Positions 9,377-19,556 of a stretch of 64,000 nucleotides of DNA are shown in pieces. Position 1 is the first letter of the stretch, and each line of letters starts with the position of its first letter. The stretch comes from Holosporaceae bacterium (GTDB lineage: Bacteria > Pseudomonadota > Alphaproteobacteria > UBA7879 > UBA5542). The translations under genes and the position numbers were made by a program. The notes below the pieces were generated by a model, which saw only the letters and a program-made list of their open reading frames with translations, did not search any database and was not told the origin of the DNA. The stretch spans positions 186,001 to 250,000 of the forward strand of contig CP060261.1 of the NCBI GenBank assembly GCA_022646525.1. Reading direction: 5' to 3'.

Positions 9377-9904
9377 TTACCCTTTTGCAGGGCCTAACAT
9401 CATCACTATTAAATTACGCTCTTGCTTTGGATGTGATTCTACAATGCCCACATCTTCCACATCTTTCTGCATGCGCTCTAAAAGTTTCACGCCCACTTCT
9501 TTGTGTGCCATTTCACGGCCACGAAAACGCATTGTAACTTTCACTTTGTTTTCTGCCATTAAAAACTTGCGCGTATTTTTAAGCTTAATCAAGTAATCGT
9601 GCTCACCAATCACAGGCCTTAATTTTATTTCTTTAATTTCAATGACTTTTTGTTTCTTCTTGGCTTCGTTCTTTTTCTTTTGAAGCTCGTACTTATATTT
9701 ACCGTAATCCAAAATCTTACACACCGGTGGCACAGCGTTTGGAGAAACTTCAATCAGATCTAACCCTACATTTTGGGCTCTTTCAATGCCTTCAGCCACA
9801 GTAACAACGCCGACCATTTCACCGTCTTGGTCAACAAGCCTAATTTTATCTGCTTTGATAGCCTGGTTTACACGAGGGCCATCGCTTGCCGGCTGGGGTC
9901 TCAT
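9377..9904 (-). CDS. infC: Translation initiation factor IF-3
   Basis: IF-3 binds the 30S subunit and enforces start-codon and initiator tRNA selection. The 175-residue protein shows the standard pattern: VNQAIKADKIRLVDQDGE, IERAQNVGLDLIEVSP, VCKILDYGKYKYE, the lysine-rich linker and the C-terminal MRFRGREMAHKEVG. An ATG is at 9904, but no Shine-Dalgarno is correctly spaced to it. AGGAGA 9 nt after the thrS stop is instead well placed for an in-frame ATA at 9916 (four codons upstream). infC of many bacteria uses such a rare start for autoregulation. rpmI and rplT, the usual followers, are absent; lnt follows. Confidence 0.93.
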   Translation of the reverse strand: MRPQPASDGPRVNQAIKADKIRLVDQDGEMVGVVTVAEGIERAQNVGLDLIEVSPNAVPPVCKILDYGKYKYELQKKKNEAKKKQKVIEIKEIKLRPVIGEHDYLIKLKNTRKFLMAENKVKVTMRFRGREMAHKEVGVKLLERMQKDVEDVGIVESHPKQERNLIVMMLGPAKG

Positions 9905-9928
9905 ATATTTACTTATTTTTACTCTCCT

Positions 9929-11851
9929 TTAACGGGGCATTTTGCCCAGATTTTTAACATGTTTCACAGCATCGTCAAGAGTCATTACCTCTTGTCCTTG
10001 TGTGCCAAGCTTACGAATAGCAATCGTTCTATTCTCAATCTCGTTCTTACCTATAACAAAAATATAAGGAACCTTTTGCAAGCTGTGTTCGCGAATCTTA
10101 TAACTAATTTTCTCATTTCGCAGATCATGCTCAACACGAAGTCCCTCTTTCTTTAAAGATGCTACCACATCTTCAACATAGGCATTTGCTTCATCTGTAA
10201 TGCTTGCCACCACAACTTGAAGGGGCGCCAACCATAATGGGAATTTGCCCGCATAGCTTTCAATTAAAATACCAATAAATCGCTCAAATGTCCCTAAAAT
10301 AGCACGATGAATCATAACAGGGTGGTGATGGTTACCATCTTCCCCTACATAGGTGGCACCTAATCTCTCTGGCAAAATAAAGTCTAACTGTAATGTACCA
10401 CACTGCCAGTCACGGCCAAGGGCGTCTTTTAAAACAAACTCAAGCTTAGGACCATAAAAAGCCCCTTCCCCAGGGTTTGGCGCATAAGGAATATCCATTT
10501 TTTCCAAAGCATTTCTTAAATTTTCTTCTGCTTTATCCCATGTTTCATCTGTTCCAGCACGCTTTTCTGGTCGGTCAGAAAATTTAACAAAGAACTGATC
10601 AAACCCTAAATCTTGATACACTTCCTTTAAAAGCCCACAAAAAGATTTTGTTTCGCTTAAAATTTGGTCTTCACGACAGAAAATGTGGGCATCATCTTGC
10701 ACAAAGCTGCGCACCCGCATAATGCCATGTAACGCACCAGACGGCTCGTTCCGGTGACAATGCCCAAACTCGGCCATACGTAATGGCAAATCACGATAGC
10801 TTTTTGTGCCTTGCTTAAAAATTTCCACATGGCAGGGGCAGTTCATTGGCTTCATCGCAAGCGTGCGATCATCTTCATCTGAAACGATAAACATATTTTC
10901 GCGAAATTTGTCCCAGTGCCCTGATTTTTCCCAAAGGGCTCGATCTAACATCAAAGGTGTATTCACTTCTTGATAGTCATATTTTTCAATTTTCTGGCGA
11001 ATATATTCTTTTAAAATTGAATACAAGCGCCACCCCTTAGGATGCCAAAACACACTGCCTACAGCCTCTTCTTGCAAGTGGAAAAGACCCATTTGCTTGC
11101 CGAGTTTACGGTGATCTCTTTTTTCTGCTTCTTCAAGCTGAACAAGGTAATTTTCTAAATCTTTTTCAGATGCCCATGCCGTGCCATAAATACGTTGTAA
11201 CATGGCATTGTCAGAATTACCGCGCCAATAAGCCCCAGCCAACTTCATCAGCTTAAAGGCTTTACCAACCTTTTTTGTAGAAGGCGCGTGCGGGCCCCGA
11301 CATAAATCAATAAACTGACCTTGTCGATACAGAGAAATAGTCTCTCCAGATGGAATATTACTAATGATCTCAGCTTTATAATGTTCACCCATCCATTTAA
11401 AAAATTGAATTGCTTCGTCACGATCCCACTCTTCACGCACAATGGGCTCGTCGCGATCAACAATCTCTTTCATTTTTTTCTCAAGAGCAGTGAGATCATC
11501 CGGTGTAAAAGGCTTATCCCGTGCAAAGTCGTAATAAAACCCATTCTCAATGGCAGGGCCAATCGTTACTTGCACATCGTCGCCATACAGCTCTTTCGCG
11601 GCTTCTGCCAGCAAGTGTGCCGTATCGTGACGAATAATTTCAAGGGCTTCTGGGCTTTCCCGTGTTAAAATTTCAAGGTCGCTATCCTGCGTCAGCGCTG
11701 TTGCAAGATCAACCAAAGCCCCATCTACTTTTGCAACAATGGCTTTTTTCGCCAAGCTAGAGCTTAAGGCTTTGGCCACATCAAAAGCAGATATGCCTTG
11801 CTCAAAGGACTTCGTTGATCCATCTTTAAGTTTAATTGTAATCATTGACAT
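9929..11851 (-). CDS. thrS: Threonyl-tRNA synthetase
   Basis: Class II aminoacyl-tRNA synthetase, about 640 residues, intact. Domains in order: TGS-like N-terminal domain (ITIKLKDGSTKSF), editing domain with the zinc-type motif RHDTAHLLAEAAKELYG and DLCRGPHAPST, catalytic core with MNCPCHVEIFK, RMAEFGHCHRNEPSGAL, FVQDDAHIFC, and motif 3 HRAILGTFERFIGILIE, then the anticodon-binding domain (LAPLQVVVASI, IREHSLQKVPYIFVIG). The frame is open to 11887, but family alignment favours a start at 11851 or 11845. It is followed 12 bases later by infC. Confidence 0.96.
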   Translation of the reverse strand: MSMITIKLKDGSTKSFEQGISAFDVAKALSSSLAKKAIVAKVDGALVDLATALTQDSDLEILTRESPEALEIIRHDTAHLLAEAAKELYGDDVQVTIGPAIENGFYYDFARDKPFTPDDLTALEKKMKEIVDRDEPIVREEWDRDEAIQFFKWMGEHYKAEIISNIPSGETISLYRQGQFIDLCRGPHAPSTKKVGKAFKLMKLAGAYWRGNSDNAMLQRIYGTAWASEKDLENYLVQLEEAEKRDHRKLGKQMGLFHLQEEAVGSVFWHPKGWRLYSILKEYIRQKIEKYDYQEVNTPLMLDRALWEKSGHWDKFRENMFIVSDEDDRTLAMKPMNCPCHVEIFKQGTKSYRDLPLRMAEFGHCHRNEPSGALHGIMRVRSFVQDDAHIFCREDQILSETKSFCGLLKEVYQDLGFDQFFVKFSDRPEKRAGTDETWDKAEENLRNALEKMDIPYAPNPGEGAFYGPKLEFVLKDALGRDWQCGTLQLDFILPERLGATYVGEDGNHHHPVMIHRAILGTFERFIGILIESYAGKFPLWLAPLQVVVASITDEANAYVEDVVASLKKEGLRVEHDLRNEKISYKIREHSLQKVPYIFVIGKNEIENRTIAIRKLGTQGQEVMTLDDAVKHVKNLGKMPR

Positions 11852-11944
11852 AAAGATTACATTTATGCTGTTGATTAAAAATGTCAAGAAATAAGGGAAT
11901 CTATTGTGTTACTTGCCTTTATAGACTATCTTCTTCCTGGATGT

Positions 11945-12035
11945 GGAGAGGTGGCCGAGCGGTCGAAGGCGCACGCCTGGAAAGTGTGTATACGTTAATC
12001 GCGTATCGAGGGTTCGAATCCCTCTCTCTCCGCCA
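11945..12035 (+). tRNA. tRNA-Ser(GGA)
   Basis: Acceptor GGAGAGG, D arm with GGCCGAGCGGTCGAAGGC, anticodon loop CTGGAAA (anticodon GGA, in ACGCCTGGAAAGTGT), a long class II variable arm (GTATACG..TAATCGCGTAT) and T arm GGGTTCGAATCCC, with CCA encoded at 12033-12035. The long extra arm is diagnostic of serine tRNA. The surrounding open frames are artefacts of it. Confidence 0.95.
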
Positions 12036-12063
12036 TGTTTTTGTTTTTTTAACCCTAAATCTT

Positions 12064-12893
12064 ATGACAAATTCAAGCGCAAACCCTTCAAAACCAAACT
12101 TATTAACCCCTCAAGATGTTTTGGCCATTCCTTTCAAAAAAGAAGCAATTAAAGTTTCTTATGGACAAGAACCAAGCCAATTTGGAGAGATATACCTCCC
12201 CAAAACAAAAAGGGCCCACCCGTTATCATTGTTCTTCACGGAGGATGCTGGATGACCATGGCAAGCCGATTTTATGGCACCCTTTTGTATTGATCTTGTA
12301 GAAAAAGGGTTCGCGGTTTGGAACTTGGAATATAGAAGAATTGGTGAAGAAGGCGGTGGGTGGCCAGGCACCTTTCATGACGTAGCCGATGGCATTGATT
12401 GTTTGCGAATCTTAGAAAAAAATATCATTTAAATCTCAAACAAACTCTCATCATTGGATTCTCCTCTGGTGGACATCTCGCGTTATGGGCTGCCAGTCGA
12501 TATAAAATTCACAAAAATAGTGTTTTGATCCGCAAAAATCCTATCTCTATTCATGGTGTTGTTAGTCTAGCAGGTGTTTGTGACTTAAAATATTTTCAAA
12601 ACTATGATCCAGAGTGCAGAGAAATTATTACGAAACTGGTTAATTACACGCATTATGATGAAGCATGTCCAACGGCTTTCTTACCCCTCAACATCAAACA
12701 AATTCTAATTGGAGGAGATCTTGACCAAGATGTGCCGATTGAGACTTTGAAAGCATATGAAAAAGACGCTAAAAGAGCAGGGGATATAATTGAAGTTCAC
12801 GTTGTCAGAGATGCAGGCCACTTTGAGTTTGTGGTACCTGGCACTGACGCGCACCAGAAAACTGTTGATGAGATTAGGAAGTTTTACCGATAA
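12064..12893 (+). CDS. Alpha/beta hydrolase, esterase/arylformamidase-like (frameshifted)
   Basis: Reconstructed as about 276 residues. The oxyanion-hole motif HGGCWM (about 12230), nucleophile elbow GFSSGGH (about 12455), acidic residue in GGDLDQDVP and the catalytic histidine in DAGHFEF fit the alpha/beta hydrolase fold, most like kynurenine-formamidase or BD-FAE-type carboxylesterases. No signal peptide is seen. Three frame breaks lie near 12225, 12290 and 12420, all at A, C or T runs. It runs from ATG 12064 just behind tRNA-Ser, and its 3' end overlaps the convergent glycosyltransferase by 20 bases. Substrate unknown. Confidence 0.7.
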
Positions 12894-14016
12894 GGGTTTT
12901 GTAAGCCACAACCATTTTCTCATTTGAAAAGCGTGCACGGACGTGGTCTCTATTTTTTTTCTTCCAGGCACTGTCCCCAAGAGATTGGGTTGCTTTCAGA
13001 ATTTCTTTTGACAGTAAATCTGGATCTTTTGCAGGCGCTATAAAACAATGCTGCAAGCCTTTAATGGCTTCCTTATTGCCCCCCACATCGGTGACAACCA
13101 CACTTAACCCAGCCTCTAATTTTTCCAAAAGCGCATTTGAAAATCCTTCTTCATGAGAGGCCATAACGCCCATATCCATCACTTGTAAAAGATCATGCAC
13201 ATCATGCCTTAAACCCAAAAAAGAAACATGCTTATGAATGCCAAGCTGCTTTGCATACTGCTTCAGGTCGGTTGCAATGCCGCCATCCTTTCCCGCCAAA
13301 AACAACTTTATGTTTTTTAATGTTGAAGATGAAAGTATCGACAGCGCCTTAAGTAAATCACGATGGCCTTTGTATTCAATCAAATTTGCCACATAAATAA
13401 TGCCAATATTACCCGGTTGCAGCCCAAGGCTTTTCTTTAAACGCGCTTGTTTGTCTTTTTTCAAAGGCACCGAAGAAAATGTTAACCCATTATAAATAAC
13501 ATCAGCTTTATACCTGATATGCGGCATTTCTGTTGCTAAATCATCAAGCACAGCCTGAGAATTACAAACAATTTTTCGAGACAAGTTAAGACTGATCTGA
13601 TCCATTTTATAGGCTATCAAATTTCTATCTCTGTACCCTGTTAAGCTCCGCCAGCACGTCACAGATGGAATACTAAATAAGCGCCCAATGATTGCCCCTA
13701 AAAAATTAGGAAGGGGCAAAAAAGATTGAATGATTTTGGGACGATCCAAAAAAAGAATGGCATAAGAAATATTAAAAAACACCCTAATTGCCCGTAGAAA
13801 AAGGCAAAGACGATTCTTGGAAAATGGCTTATGAATACCCCGCACATCCACGCCCATTTTCTTAAAACGCGCATAAAGAGGGCCCGTTGTCGAAAAAGAA
13901 AACAGCTTGATCTTATATTGATTCTTCAACCCATCGCACAAAGATAAGATTTGGGTTTCTGTGCCCCCTACGTCTAGGCGCATCGTTACAATATAAATCG
14001 ATTCTTTAGAGTTCAT
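12874..14016 (-). CDS. Glycosyltransferase, GT4 family
   Basis: A 380-residue GT-B fold glycosyltransferase. N-terminal MRLDVGGTETQILSLC is the typical GGxE/T acceptor-side loop, NGLTFSSV precedes the donor domain, and YVANLIEYKGHRDLL, then FLGLRHDVHDLLQVMD and the E-x7-E motif in EEGFSNALLEKLEAGL bind the nucleotide sugar. Intact. It is the last gene of the polysaccharide cluster and overlaps the preceding gene by 4 bases. It probably adds one sugar of the repeat unit on the cytoplasmic side; donor and acceptor cannot be read from sequence. Confidence 0.88.
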   Translation of the reverse strand: MNSKESIYIVTMRLDVGGTETQILSLCDGLKNQYKIKLFSFSTTGPLYARFKKMGVDVRGIHKPFSKNRLCLFLRAIRVFFNISYAILFLDRPKIIQSFLPLPNFLGAIIGRLFSIPSVTCWRSLTGYRDRNLIAYKMDQISLNLSRKIVCNSQAVLDDLATEMPHIRYKADVIYNGLTFSSVPLKKDKQARLKKSLGLQPGNIGIIYVANLIEYKGHRDLLKALSILSSSTLKNIKLFLAGKDGGIATDLKQYAKQLGIHKHVSFLGLRHDVHDLLQVMDMGVMASHEEGFSNALLEKLEAGLSVVVTDVGGNKEAIKGLQHCFIAPAKDPDLLSKEILKATQSLGDSAWKKKNRDHVRARFSNEKMVVAYKTLIGKTS

Positions 14017-15218
14017 GATTCTAGGAAGCCCCGCAATGTATCAAGGCGATGGGCATGGGTGTGCTTCTCCATCACATAGTCATAAGTACGATCAACCATT
14101 TTTTGTCGCAAAGCATTATCTTTTAACAACGCACACAATTCATCAATATTTTTAAACTTTTTATCGAGGGGAAAATAGTGCTCGTAAGGCGTCAAAATAT
14201 CATTATAGCGCCCTTCAAACATAACGTTTACTGTTTTTGTACCAATCGCATCAAAGTGCCGAGATGAAATAGCTTTGCTATAAAAAGGGCATTTTTTTTT
14301 GTTTTTAAAAAACTTCTGATAAATATCCTCAAAGTCAGCACTTTCATCAATACGATAACTTTCTGTCAGAAATTTTTTCGTAAGTTGCCGCACCTTTTTC
14401 TTCATTTCAGGCGTCAGCAGTTTCCCCACTTTCTGCAACAATGGGTGCCCGGTTGGTAAAACAATCTTCTTTTCTTTGCTTTTTATATAGTCTGTAATTT
14501 CTTTGACTGTTCGGTCATCTTTTTCCAAATAAAAAGAACCTGCTTCTGTTGAAATCATTCCCTTCATTTCACTGAGAAACACGCGCCACGATCCTCGATC
14601 AAACCGTTCTTGAGCGTTCTTTTTCTGCCCTACATCCACGTTTAAATCGAGAACATCAGCTTTTCTTAAGAAAAAATCACGAATGGCATTTCGTTCATTA
14701 TCACCAATGTATTTTCCATACTGGGCAGAACGAGTGCCGAGGTCAATCGGCCGCTTGCTTTGCGCTGACGTTGGATAAAATGTTTTAGGGTTCAAAGCAT
14801 GGGGCAGCGACTTCACTTGGGATGCCTTACAGTCTTCATAAAGCCATTTGCCCGTCTCTTCCAAAAGCTGCGTTAAAATAAGATCAGGCGCAATTTTAAA
14901 AAGCATCTTAATTTTAGATGCCATGCCAACCGTAGGCAAATTAACTTCATTGCCAACAAATGAGATAAGCTTGCCTTTTCTTTGTTGCAACGCACCAACA
15001 AAAGGGCGCAAAAACTCAAGCGTGTCTGCTGTCATCGAGTGATGCAAAATAATGAGGGGGTACTCTTCAATCTCTTTAAAAATAGACTCTATTTTCCTTT
15101 TTTCTAAAACATTAATTGTTTTTGTTTCAAAAAAAGAATGCTCTTCAAAAGCTTCTATCCAATCATCATAATAAGAAAGAAGGTTTGTGGAAAATGCATA
15201 GAGTAAAAGTGTCTTCAT
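14013..15218 (-). CDS. Glycosyltransferase, CgeB-like
   Basis: A 401-residue protein with weak similarity to GT-B enzymes. The C-terminal region SSRHFDAIGTKTVNVMFEG, then ILTPYEHYFPLDKKF and IDELCALLKD resembles the glyco_trans_1_2/CgeB domain, where a conserved Arg-x-Phe-Glu/Asp segment contacts the donor phosphate. The middle part is lysine-rich and poorly conserved. Intact; overlaps wecB at its 5' end and the GT4 gene at its 3' end by 4 bases each, so it is translationally coupled. Glycosyltransferase is likely; sugar specificity unknown. Confidence 0.65.
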   Translation of the reverse strand: MKTLLLYAFSTNLLSYYDDWIEAFEEHSFFETKTINVLEKRKIESIFKEIEEYPLIILHHSMTADTLEFLRPFVGALQQRKGKLISFVGNEVNLPTVGMASKIKMLFKIAPDLILTQLLEETGKWLYEDCKASQVKSLPHALNPKTFYPTSAQSKRPIDLGTRSAQYGKYIGDNERNAIRDFFLRKADVLDLNVDVGQKKNAQERFDRGSWRVFLSEMKGMISTEAGSFYLEKDDRTVKEITDYIKSKEKKIVLPTGHPLLQKVGKLLTPEMKKKVRQLTKKFLTESYRIDESADFEDIYQKFFKNKKKCPFYSKAISSRHFDAIGTKTVNVMFEGRYNDILTPYEHYFPLDKKFKNIDELCALLKDNALRQKMVDRTYDYVMEKHTHAHRLDTLRGFLES

Positions 15219-16282
15219 GATATTTTTAGATCGTGAATGATTTCTTGCACAATTTTATGGGCCGCATCCCCTTGGCCATAGTCAGAAATTTCTTTTTGTG
15301 GCCCTTCATACTTTTCACTGCGCCACAATCGATTCCATCCTGCTTCTATTGTTTCCACCCATTCTGTTTCACTCCGCAGTGTGATGCAAGGCACTTGGTG
15401 AAAGTATGCTTCCTTTTGCAGCCCTCCCGAGTCTGTAATGACATAGACAGCATTTTGAATTAAAAACTGTGTTTCAAAATAACTTGTTGGCGAAATGCAA
15501 ATAAGGTTTTTTTTGACGCTTTCAGACAAGCCTTCCATAAGTTTTTTTGAACGTGGATGCACGGGAAAGACGATTTTTAAATTTTCCGATTCACTAAACT
15601 GATGGACATAGTCAAATATTTCTTTAAAGGCTTGTGGGCTATGTGTAGACTCTGCTCGATGCACGGTTAATAAAGCATATTTATTTTTTATAAACGAAAA
15701 CTTTTCTTCAAGCTGCATGTTCTCAGCAATACGTGATTTTGCATGAAGTGTGGCGTCATACATCACATCACCCACATGAAAAACGTTCTTTTCAATACCT
15801 TCTTTTTTAATTGCTGCACCGCACTCAGCGTCGGGCAAAATAAAAAGAGTGCTTACATGATCTGTTAAAATACGATTTATTTCTTCTGGCATTTTCCGAT
15901 TAAACGAACGAAGCCCTGCCTCTACATGGTACACAGGAATATGTAGCTTTGTAGCTGACAAGGCTCCTGCAAGTGTCGAATTTGTATCACCATAGACAAG
16001 AACAGCCGATGGCTTCTCTTTCAATAAAATCTCATCGATTTGTTCAAGCATACGTCCTGTCATTGCCCCATGGGACAGCCCATTGATATTCAGCTTATAT
16101 CGGGGCTTAGGAATTTCTAATTCTTGGAAAAAAATGTCAGACATATCTGCATCATGGTGTTGGCCCGTGTGCACAATAATTTCTTCCAAATCATTGTGCT
16201 GTGCAAATGCCCTTGAAAGCGCTGCGGCTTTTATAAACTGGGGACGCGCCCCAATAACAGTAATAATTTTATGCTTAGTCAT
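15215..16282 (-). CDS. wecB: UDP-N-acetylglucosamine 2-epimerase (non-hydrolysing)
   Basis: Interconverts UDP-GlcNAc and UDP-ManNAc (or their 2,3-diacetamido uronic forms, as WbpI does). Family motifs: TVIGARPQFIKAAALSRAF, HTGQHHDADMSDIFF, YGDTNSTLAGALSA, HVEAGLRSFNRKMPEEINR, FPVHPRSKK and ITDSGGLQKEAYF. The frame opens at 16348, but the family start MTKHKIITVIGARP is at 16282; the extra 22 residues overlap the upstream gene. About 355 residues, intact. Next to a dehydrogenase/acetyltransferase fusion and DegT gene in the same cluster, a WbpI-like role is possible. Confidence 0.88.
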   Translation of the reverse strand: MTKHKIITVIGARPQFIKAAALSRAFAQHNDLEEIIVHTGQHHDADMSDIFFQELEIPKPRYKLNINGLSHGAMTGRMLEQIDEILLKEKPSAVLVYGDTNSTLAGALSATKLHIPVYHVEAGLRSFNRKMPEEINRILTDHVSTLFILPDAECGAAIKKEGIEKNVFHVGDVMYDATLHAKSRIAENMQLEEKFSFIKNKYALLTVHRAESTHSPQAFKEIFDYVHQFSESENLKIVFPVHPRSKKLMEGLSESVKKNLICISPTSYFETQFLIQNAVYVITDSGGLQKEAYFHQVPCITLRSETEWVETIEAGWNRLWRSEKYEGPQKEISDYGQGDAAHKIVQEIIHDLKIS

Positions 16283-17183
16283 ATTGTGCTGAATAACACC
16301 CCCCAATGCCGGCAACATGTCCATTATAGAGCGGGGCCCCTCGTTCATCGAAAGTTAAGTTATATAAAAATGATCTACTAAAATTGTCTAATCTTTTATC
16401 AAGAATCGCCTCAAACCTTTTAGACAACCTATTCATCTCCATCCACATAGATACAAAAGCACCTTTATAGTGCCCTTTCAACCCAACCTCTTGAAGCATA
16501 CTTAAAAAGTCTTCTTTCAGATAATAGCGACTCACCGGGCAAGCGGCGCCGTCTGTTGTTGCTTGAAAAGCTTCTTCCATACTTCTCGGCGGATTTTTAA
16601 GCAAAAGCTTACGAAGCAGCGTGTCTTTTATCGACCCACCTTTAAGCATTACTTCATAAGCCACGTAAAGGTGAACCCAAATTGACTCATAGTTATATAC
16701 CATGATTTGAATTTCGCCGTCTTTTTTAAGAATGCGTCGGAATTCTTTCAATATTTCTTTGGGATTAAGGGTATGGTGCAAAACCCCAGAGCAATGAATA
16801 AGATCAACAGAATTATCTTCCAAAGGAATGTGTGTAGAGGAAGCATCTATTTCACTAAACTCAACCTGCTTCTGATGAAACATTAGCCTGCCTTTTGCTT
16901 CTTTAATTGACTGTGCAGAAACATCCATTGCAATCAATCTTTTCGGATTCGAGTTTATAGAAAATCCCACCAAATCGTGTCCAGGGCCGCAGCCATAATC
17001 CAGAACCACTTTCCCATCTGCTTTGTTAGTTGGCATTAAATCTTTATAATACAAATAGCAGTGATCGCGCCATACCATGGCATTTACGCTGTCTTCTACA
17101 GATCCAAAAAGTTGATGGTCGGTAACATTATGCCGGTTCCAGTACTTTTTAATCTCTTTTTTAGAGGCTTTTGCATGTTGCAT
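16275..17183 (-). CDS. Class I SAM-dependent methyltransferase
   Basis: A 302-residue methyltransferase. VVLDYGCGPGHDLVGF is motif I, LIAMDVSAQSIKEAKGRL motif II, and DLIHCSGVLHHTLNPKEIL with FRRILKKDGEIQIMVYN the Methyltransf_11/25 core. The C-terminal third has no recognisable extra domain. Overlaps the start of wecB by 8 bases. Likely methylates a sugar or sugar precursor of the surface polymer; intact; start at ATG 17183. Confidence 0.8.
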   Translation of the reverse strand: MQHAKASKKEIKKYWNRHNVTDHQLFGSVEDSVNAMVWRDHCYLYYKDLMPTNKADGKVVLDYGCGPGHDLVGFSINSNPKRLIAMDVSAQSIKEAKGRLMFHQKQVEFSEIDASSTHIPLEDNSVDLIHCSGVLHHTLNPKEILKEFRRILKKDGEIQIMVYNYESIWVHLYVAYEVMLKGGSIKDTLLRKLLLKNPPRSMEEAFQATTDGAACPVSRYYLKEDFLSMLQEVGLKGHYKGAFVSMWMEMNRLSKRFEAILDKRLDNFSRSFLYNLTFDERGAPLYNGHVAGIGGCYSAQYD

Positions 17184-17348
17184 ATTTAACCAACCTTCAT
17201 CATAAATCGCTTATACTTTCGATGTGCAGAAAAACAGATTTTTTTCTTCTTAACATCACATCAAAACATGCCTGGGACGGCTCCAATCATCAACAAAAGA
17301 AAGGTTCTTTTTACTCACTTTTTAACCCTTTCTTTTTTCCAAAATTCA

Positions 17349-18476
17349 TTAACGGTGATTCAAAAAAGTGTAAACAAGAAAAACAATAACAAATAAAATA
17401 AGAAATGTAGAAATGAAATTAATCCCTGCCAAAAAACAATATACAATAATAGGCGCATGAAGCGCATACAGAGAATAACTAATATGGCCCAAACTACCTA
17501 GAGTAGGTGAGATATCTCGTTTCATACTTTCCATCTTCAAAACAAGTAGGCCGAATAAGTATGCAATAGAAATTTTTTTAATCTCAGAAAAAATGAATAA
17601 TTTAATGAATGGGCTCAATGCCACACAAAGCAAAGCCAGAATGATAAATTTCTTAACAAAGAAGTTTTTTTTCTCTTTAAATTCAACAAAATAAGCCCCC
17701 ATCCACCAATACAAAGAAAAAAAGAGGCAAAAGAACCATTATGCCACCACCCTCTATAGGCAGGATGCATAAGAGCAAGCAAAAAAAGAAAGGCCCCAAA
17801 TCATCCCAAAAATGACTGCGGTTTTTTTTAATGGAATTTTGTTGAGACATAAAAAATAAACTAATCCGTAAGCGATATACAGCCAAATCTCAACCATAAC
17901 TGTTGTTAAAACACCATTTCCTTGGAAAGAGACTTTAAAAAGCGCAGGGATAAAACTAGACAAGCCAAAAAACTTTACCAAAACAGGAAGAGCTTCTATA
18001 GAAGCTGTGCCTAATAAAGCCTCTGCTTTAAGTGGAGACTGTGCAAAACTTTTAAAGAAAAGAAATACGCCCGTCAGAATGCCTAACCAGTAAATTGGTA
18101 AAATGCGAAAAGCACGCCGCACAAAAAACTTTTTGAAGGAGCTGGATAAACCAAAACGAAAGCCATTTCGATGAATACAATAACCACTTAAAAAAATAAA
18201 ACCTAAAACAGCAGGATGTGTTTCCCCGTGCTTTTGAAACACTTTAATGAGAGCTGACTGTATTACAAAAAATGTTTCGAATATGACTCTATTGTCATTC
18301 TGATTTACATAAGAAAACCATGGAAGCATATGGGCAAGCAAAACCCAAAATGCTAACAAAAAACGTAATAAATCCATGCCATGAGAACGGATTTTACTAC
18401 GCTCTTTTTGTGTAAAAAGTGAAATATTAGCCTTTTGATAAACTTGTTTTAATCTAGAAAAAAAACACAAAACCAT
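17349..18476 (-). CDS. Acyltransferase 3 family membrane protein (frameshifted)
   Basis: About 375 residues with many hydrophobic helices. HGMDLLRFLLAFWVLLAHM carries the R-x10-H motif of acyltransferase-3 (OafA-like) O-acetyltransferases, FIFLSGYCIHR and FFVRRAFRILPIYWLG match the family, and HISYSLYALHAPIIVY is the conserved C-terminal helix. The frame breaks once near 17700-17780 (A/C runs). Such proteins use a cytoplasmic acyl-CoA donor to O-acylate polysaccharides. Lies between an epimerase and a methyltransferase gene of the same cluster. About 165 bases separate it from the next gene downstream; nothing is recognised there. Confidence 0.8.
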
Positions 18477-18483
18477 GGGGCTG

Positions 18484-19522
18484 CTAAGATGACGCGCTCA
18501 TAAAGTATGAATGTTTTTGTATGTTATAAGTAATACAATCTTTATTTTCTTGCGTCCACTTAATGGTTTTTTCCAACCCATCCTTAAGAGAGGTTTTTGC
18601 TTTAAAGCCAATATCTCTTTCTGCCTTTTCTGTAGAGCCAAACCTTTTTCCAGAACGATCCCATGGGCGCGCAGGCGAAAGAGCCACAGGTGTTTTGTTG
18701 TCTGTAAGCTGATTAATGGTTAAGGCCAATTCTTTAATCGTGGTTTCCACGCCTGACGCCAAGTTATATACATCGCCAGCTTTTCCTTTTAAGGCACAAC
18801 ACACAAGCCCTTCAACAATGTCATCTACATAAATAAAGTCTCTTGAAGCTTGCCCCCCATTTTCAAGGGGCAAAGCCGCGCCCTCCATAGATTTCCAAAT
18901 AAAAGTAGGGGTTACATTCCGCCAAACCGTCGCCGGTGTGTGACGCCACTGGCCAGCACCTAAAATTTCCCGCGGACCATACACATTTTGAAAGCGCGCT
19001 TTCACAAAAGGAAGCTCAAATTTCATCCAGTAATAGTTTCCATAAAACTCACCAAATATTTTTGAAAACTGATAAGGGCTGTCGTGATAAAGAGACACCT
19101 CTGCATCTTCATCTGTGGCATCTACGTCATCATATGTTTTTTTGGCCACAGTGCATCCTGCCGATGCATAAACAAGCTTTTTAATAGATACACCCTTAAA
19201 ATGTTCACATAGTTTAAGGGTTGTAATCGTATTGTTATCATGATCGGCTATAGGATCAGCAATACTTGATTGGTTGCCATGATAAGTGGCCAAGTGGAAC
19301 ACATAGTCATAGTCTGTTCCCGTTTTTTGAAGCACCCGGTCATCTGCGATCGACCCTTTGATAAAGCAAAGGCGCTTATCTCGCGGCAAGTTTTCAGCCT
19401 CAGCTGACATTAGGTTATCAACAACTGTAACAGCAGCAGCCCTTCATCAAGCAAGCGAAAACAAAGGTTGCTGCCAACAAAGCCAGCACCCCTACAACTA
19501 ATACTTTTTGTTTAGAAAACAT
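18484..19522 (-). CDS. NAD-dependent sugar epimerase/dehydratase (frameshifted)
   Basis: Extended SDR, about 346 residues. The N-terminus in the shifted frames reads MFSKQKVLVVG, AGFVGSNLCFRLLDEG (Rossmann GxxGxxG) before the long frame that starts at 19410. Catalytic YxxxK lies in YQFSK, with YASAGCTVA ahead of it, and RFQNVYGPRE, RDFIYVDDIVEGL and YNLASGVETTIKEL complete the pattern. Two breaks near 19425-19490 at G and C runs. Related to UDP-glucose 4-epimerases and nucleotide-sugar dehydratases; exact reaction unknown. Adjacent to a second epimerase. Confidence 0.8.
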
Positions 19523-19556
19523 CGCGTTTATATTTGTGTACTAAAACCGATTAACT

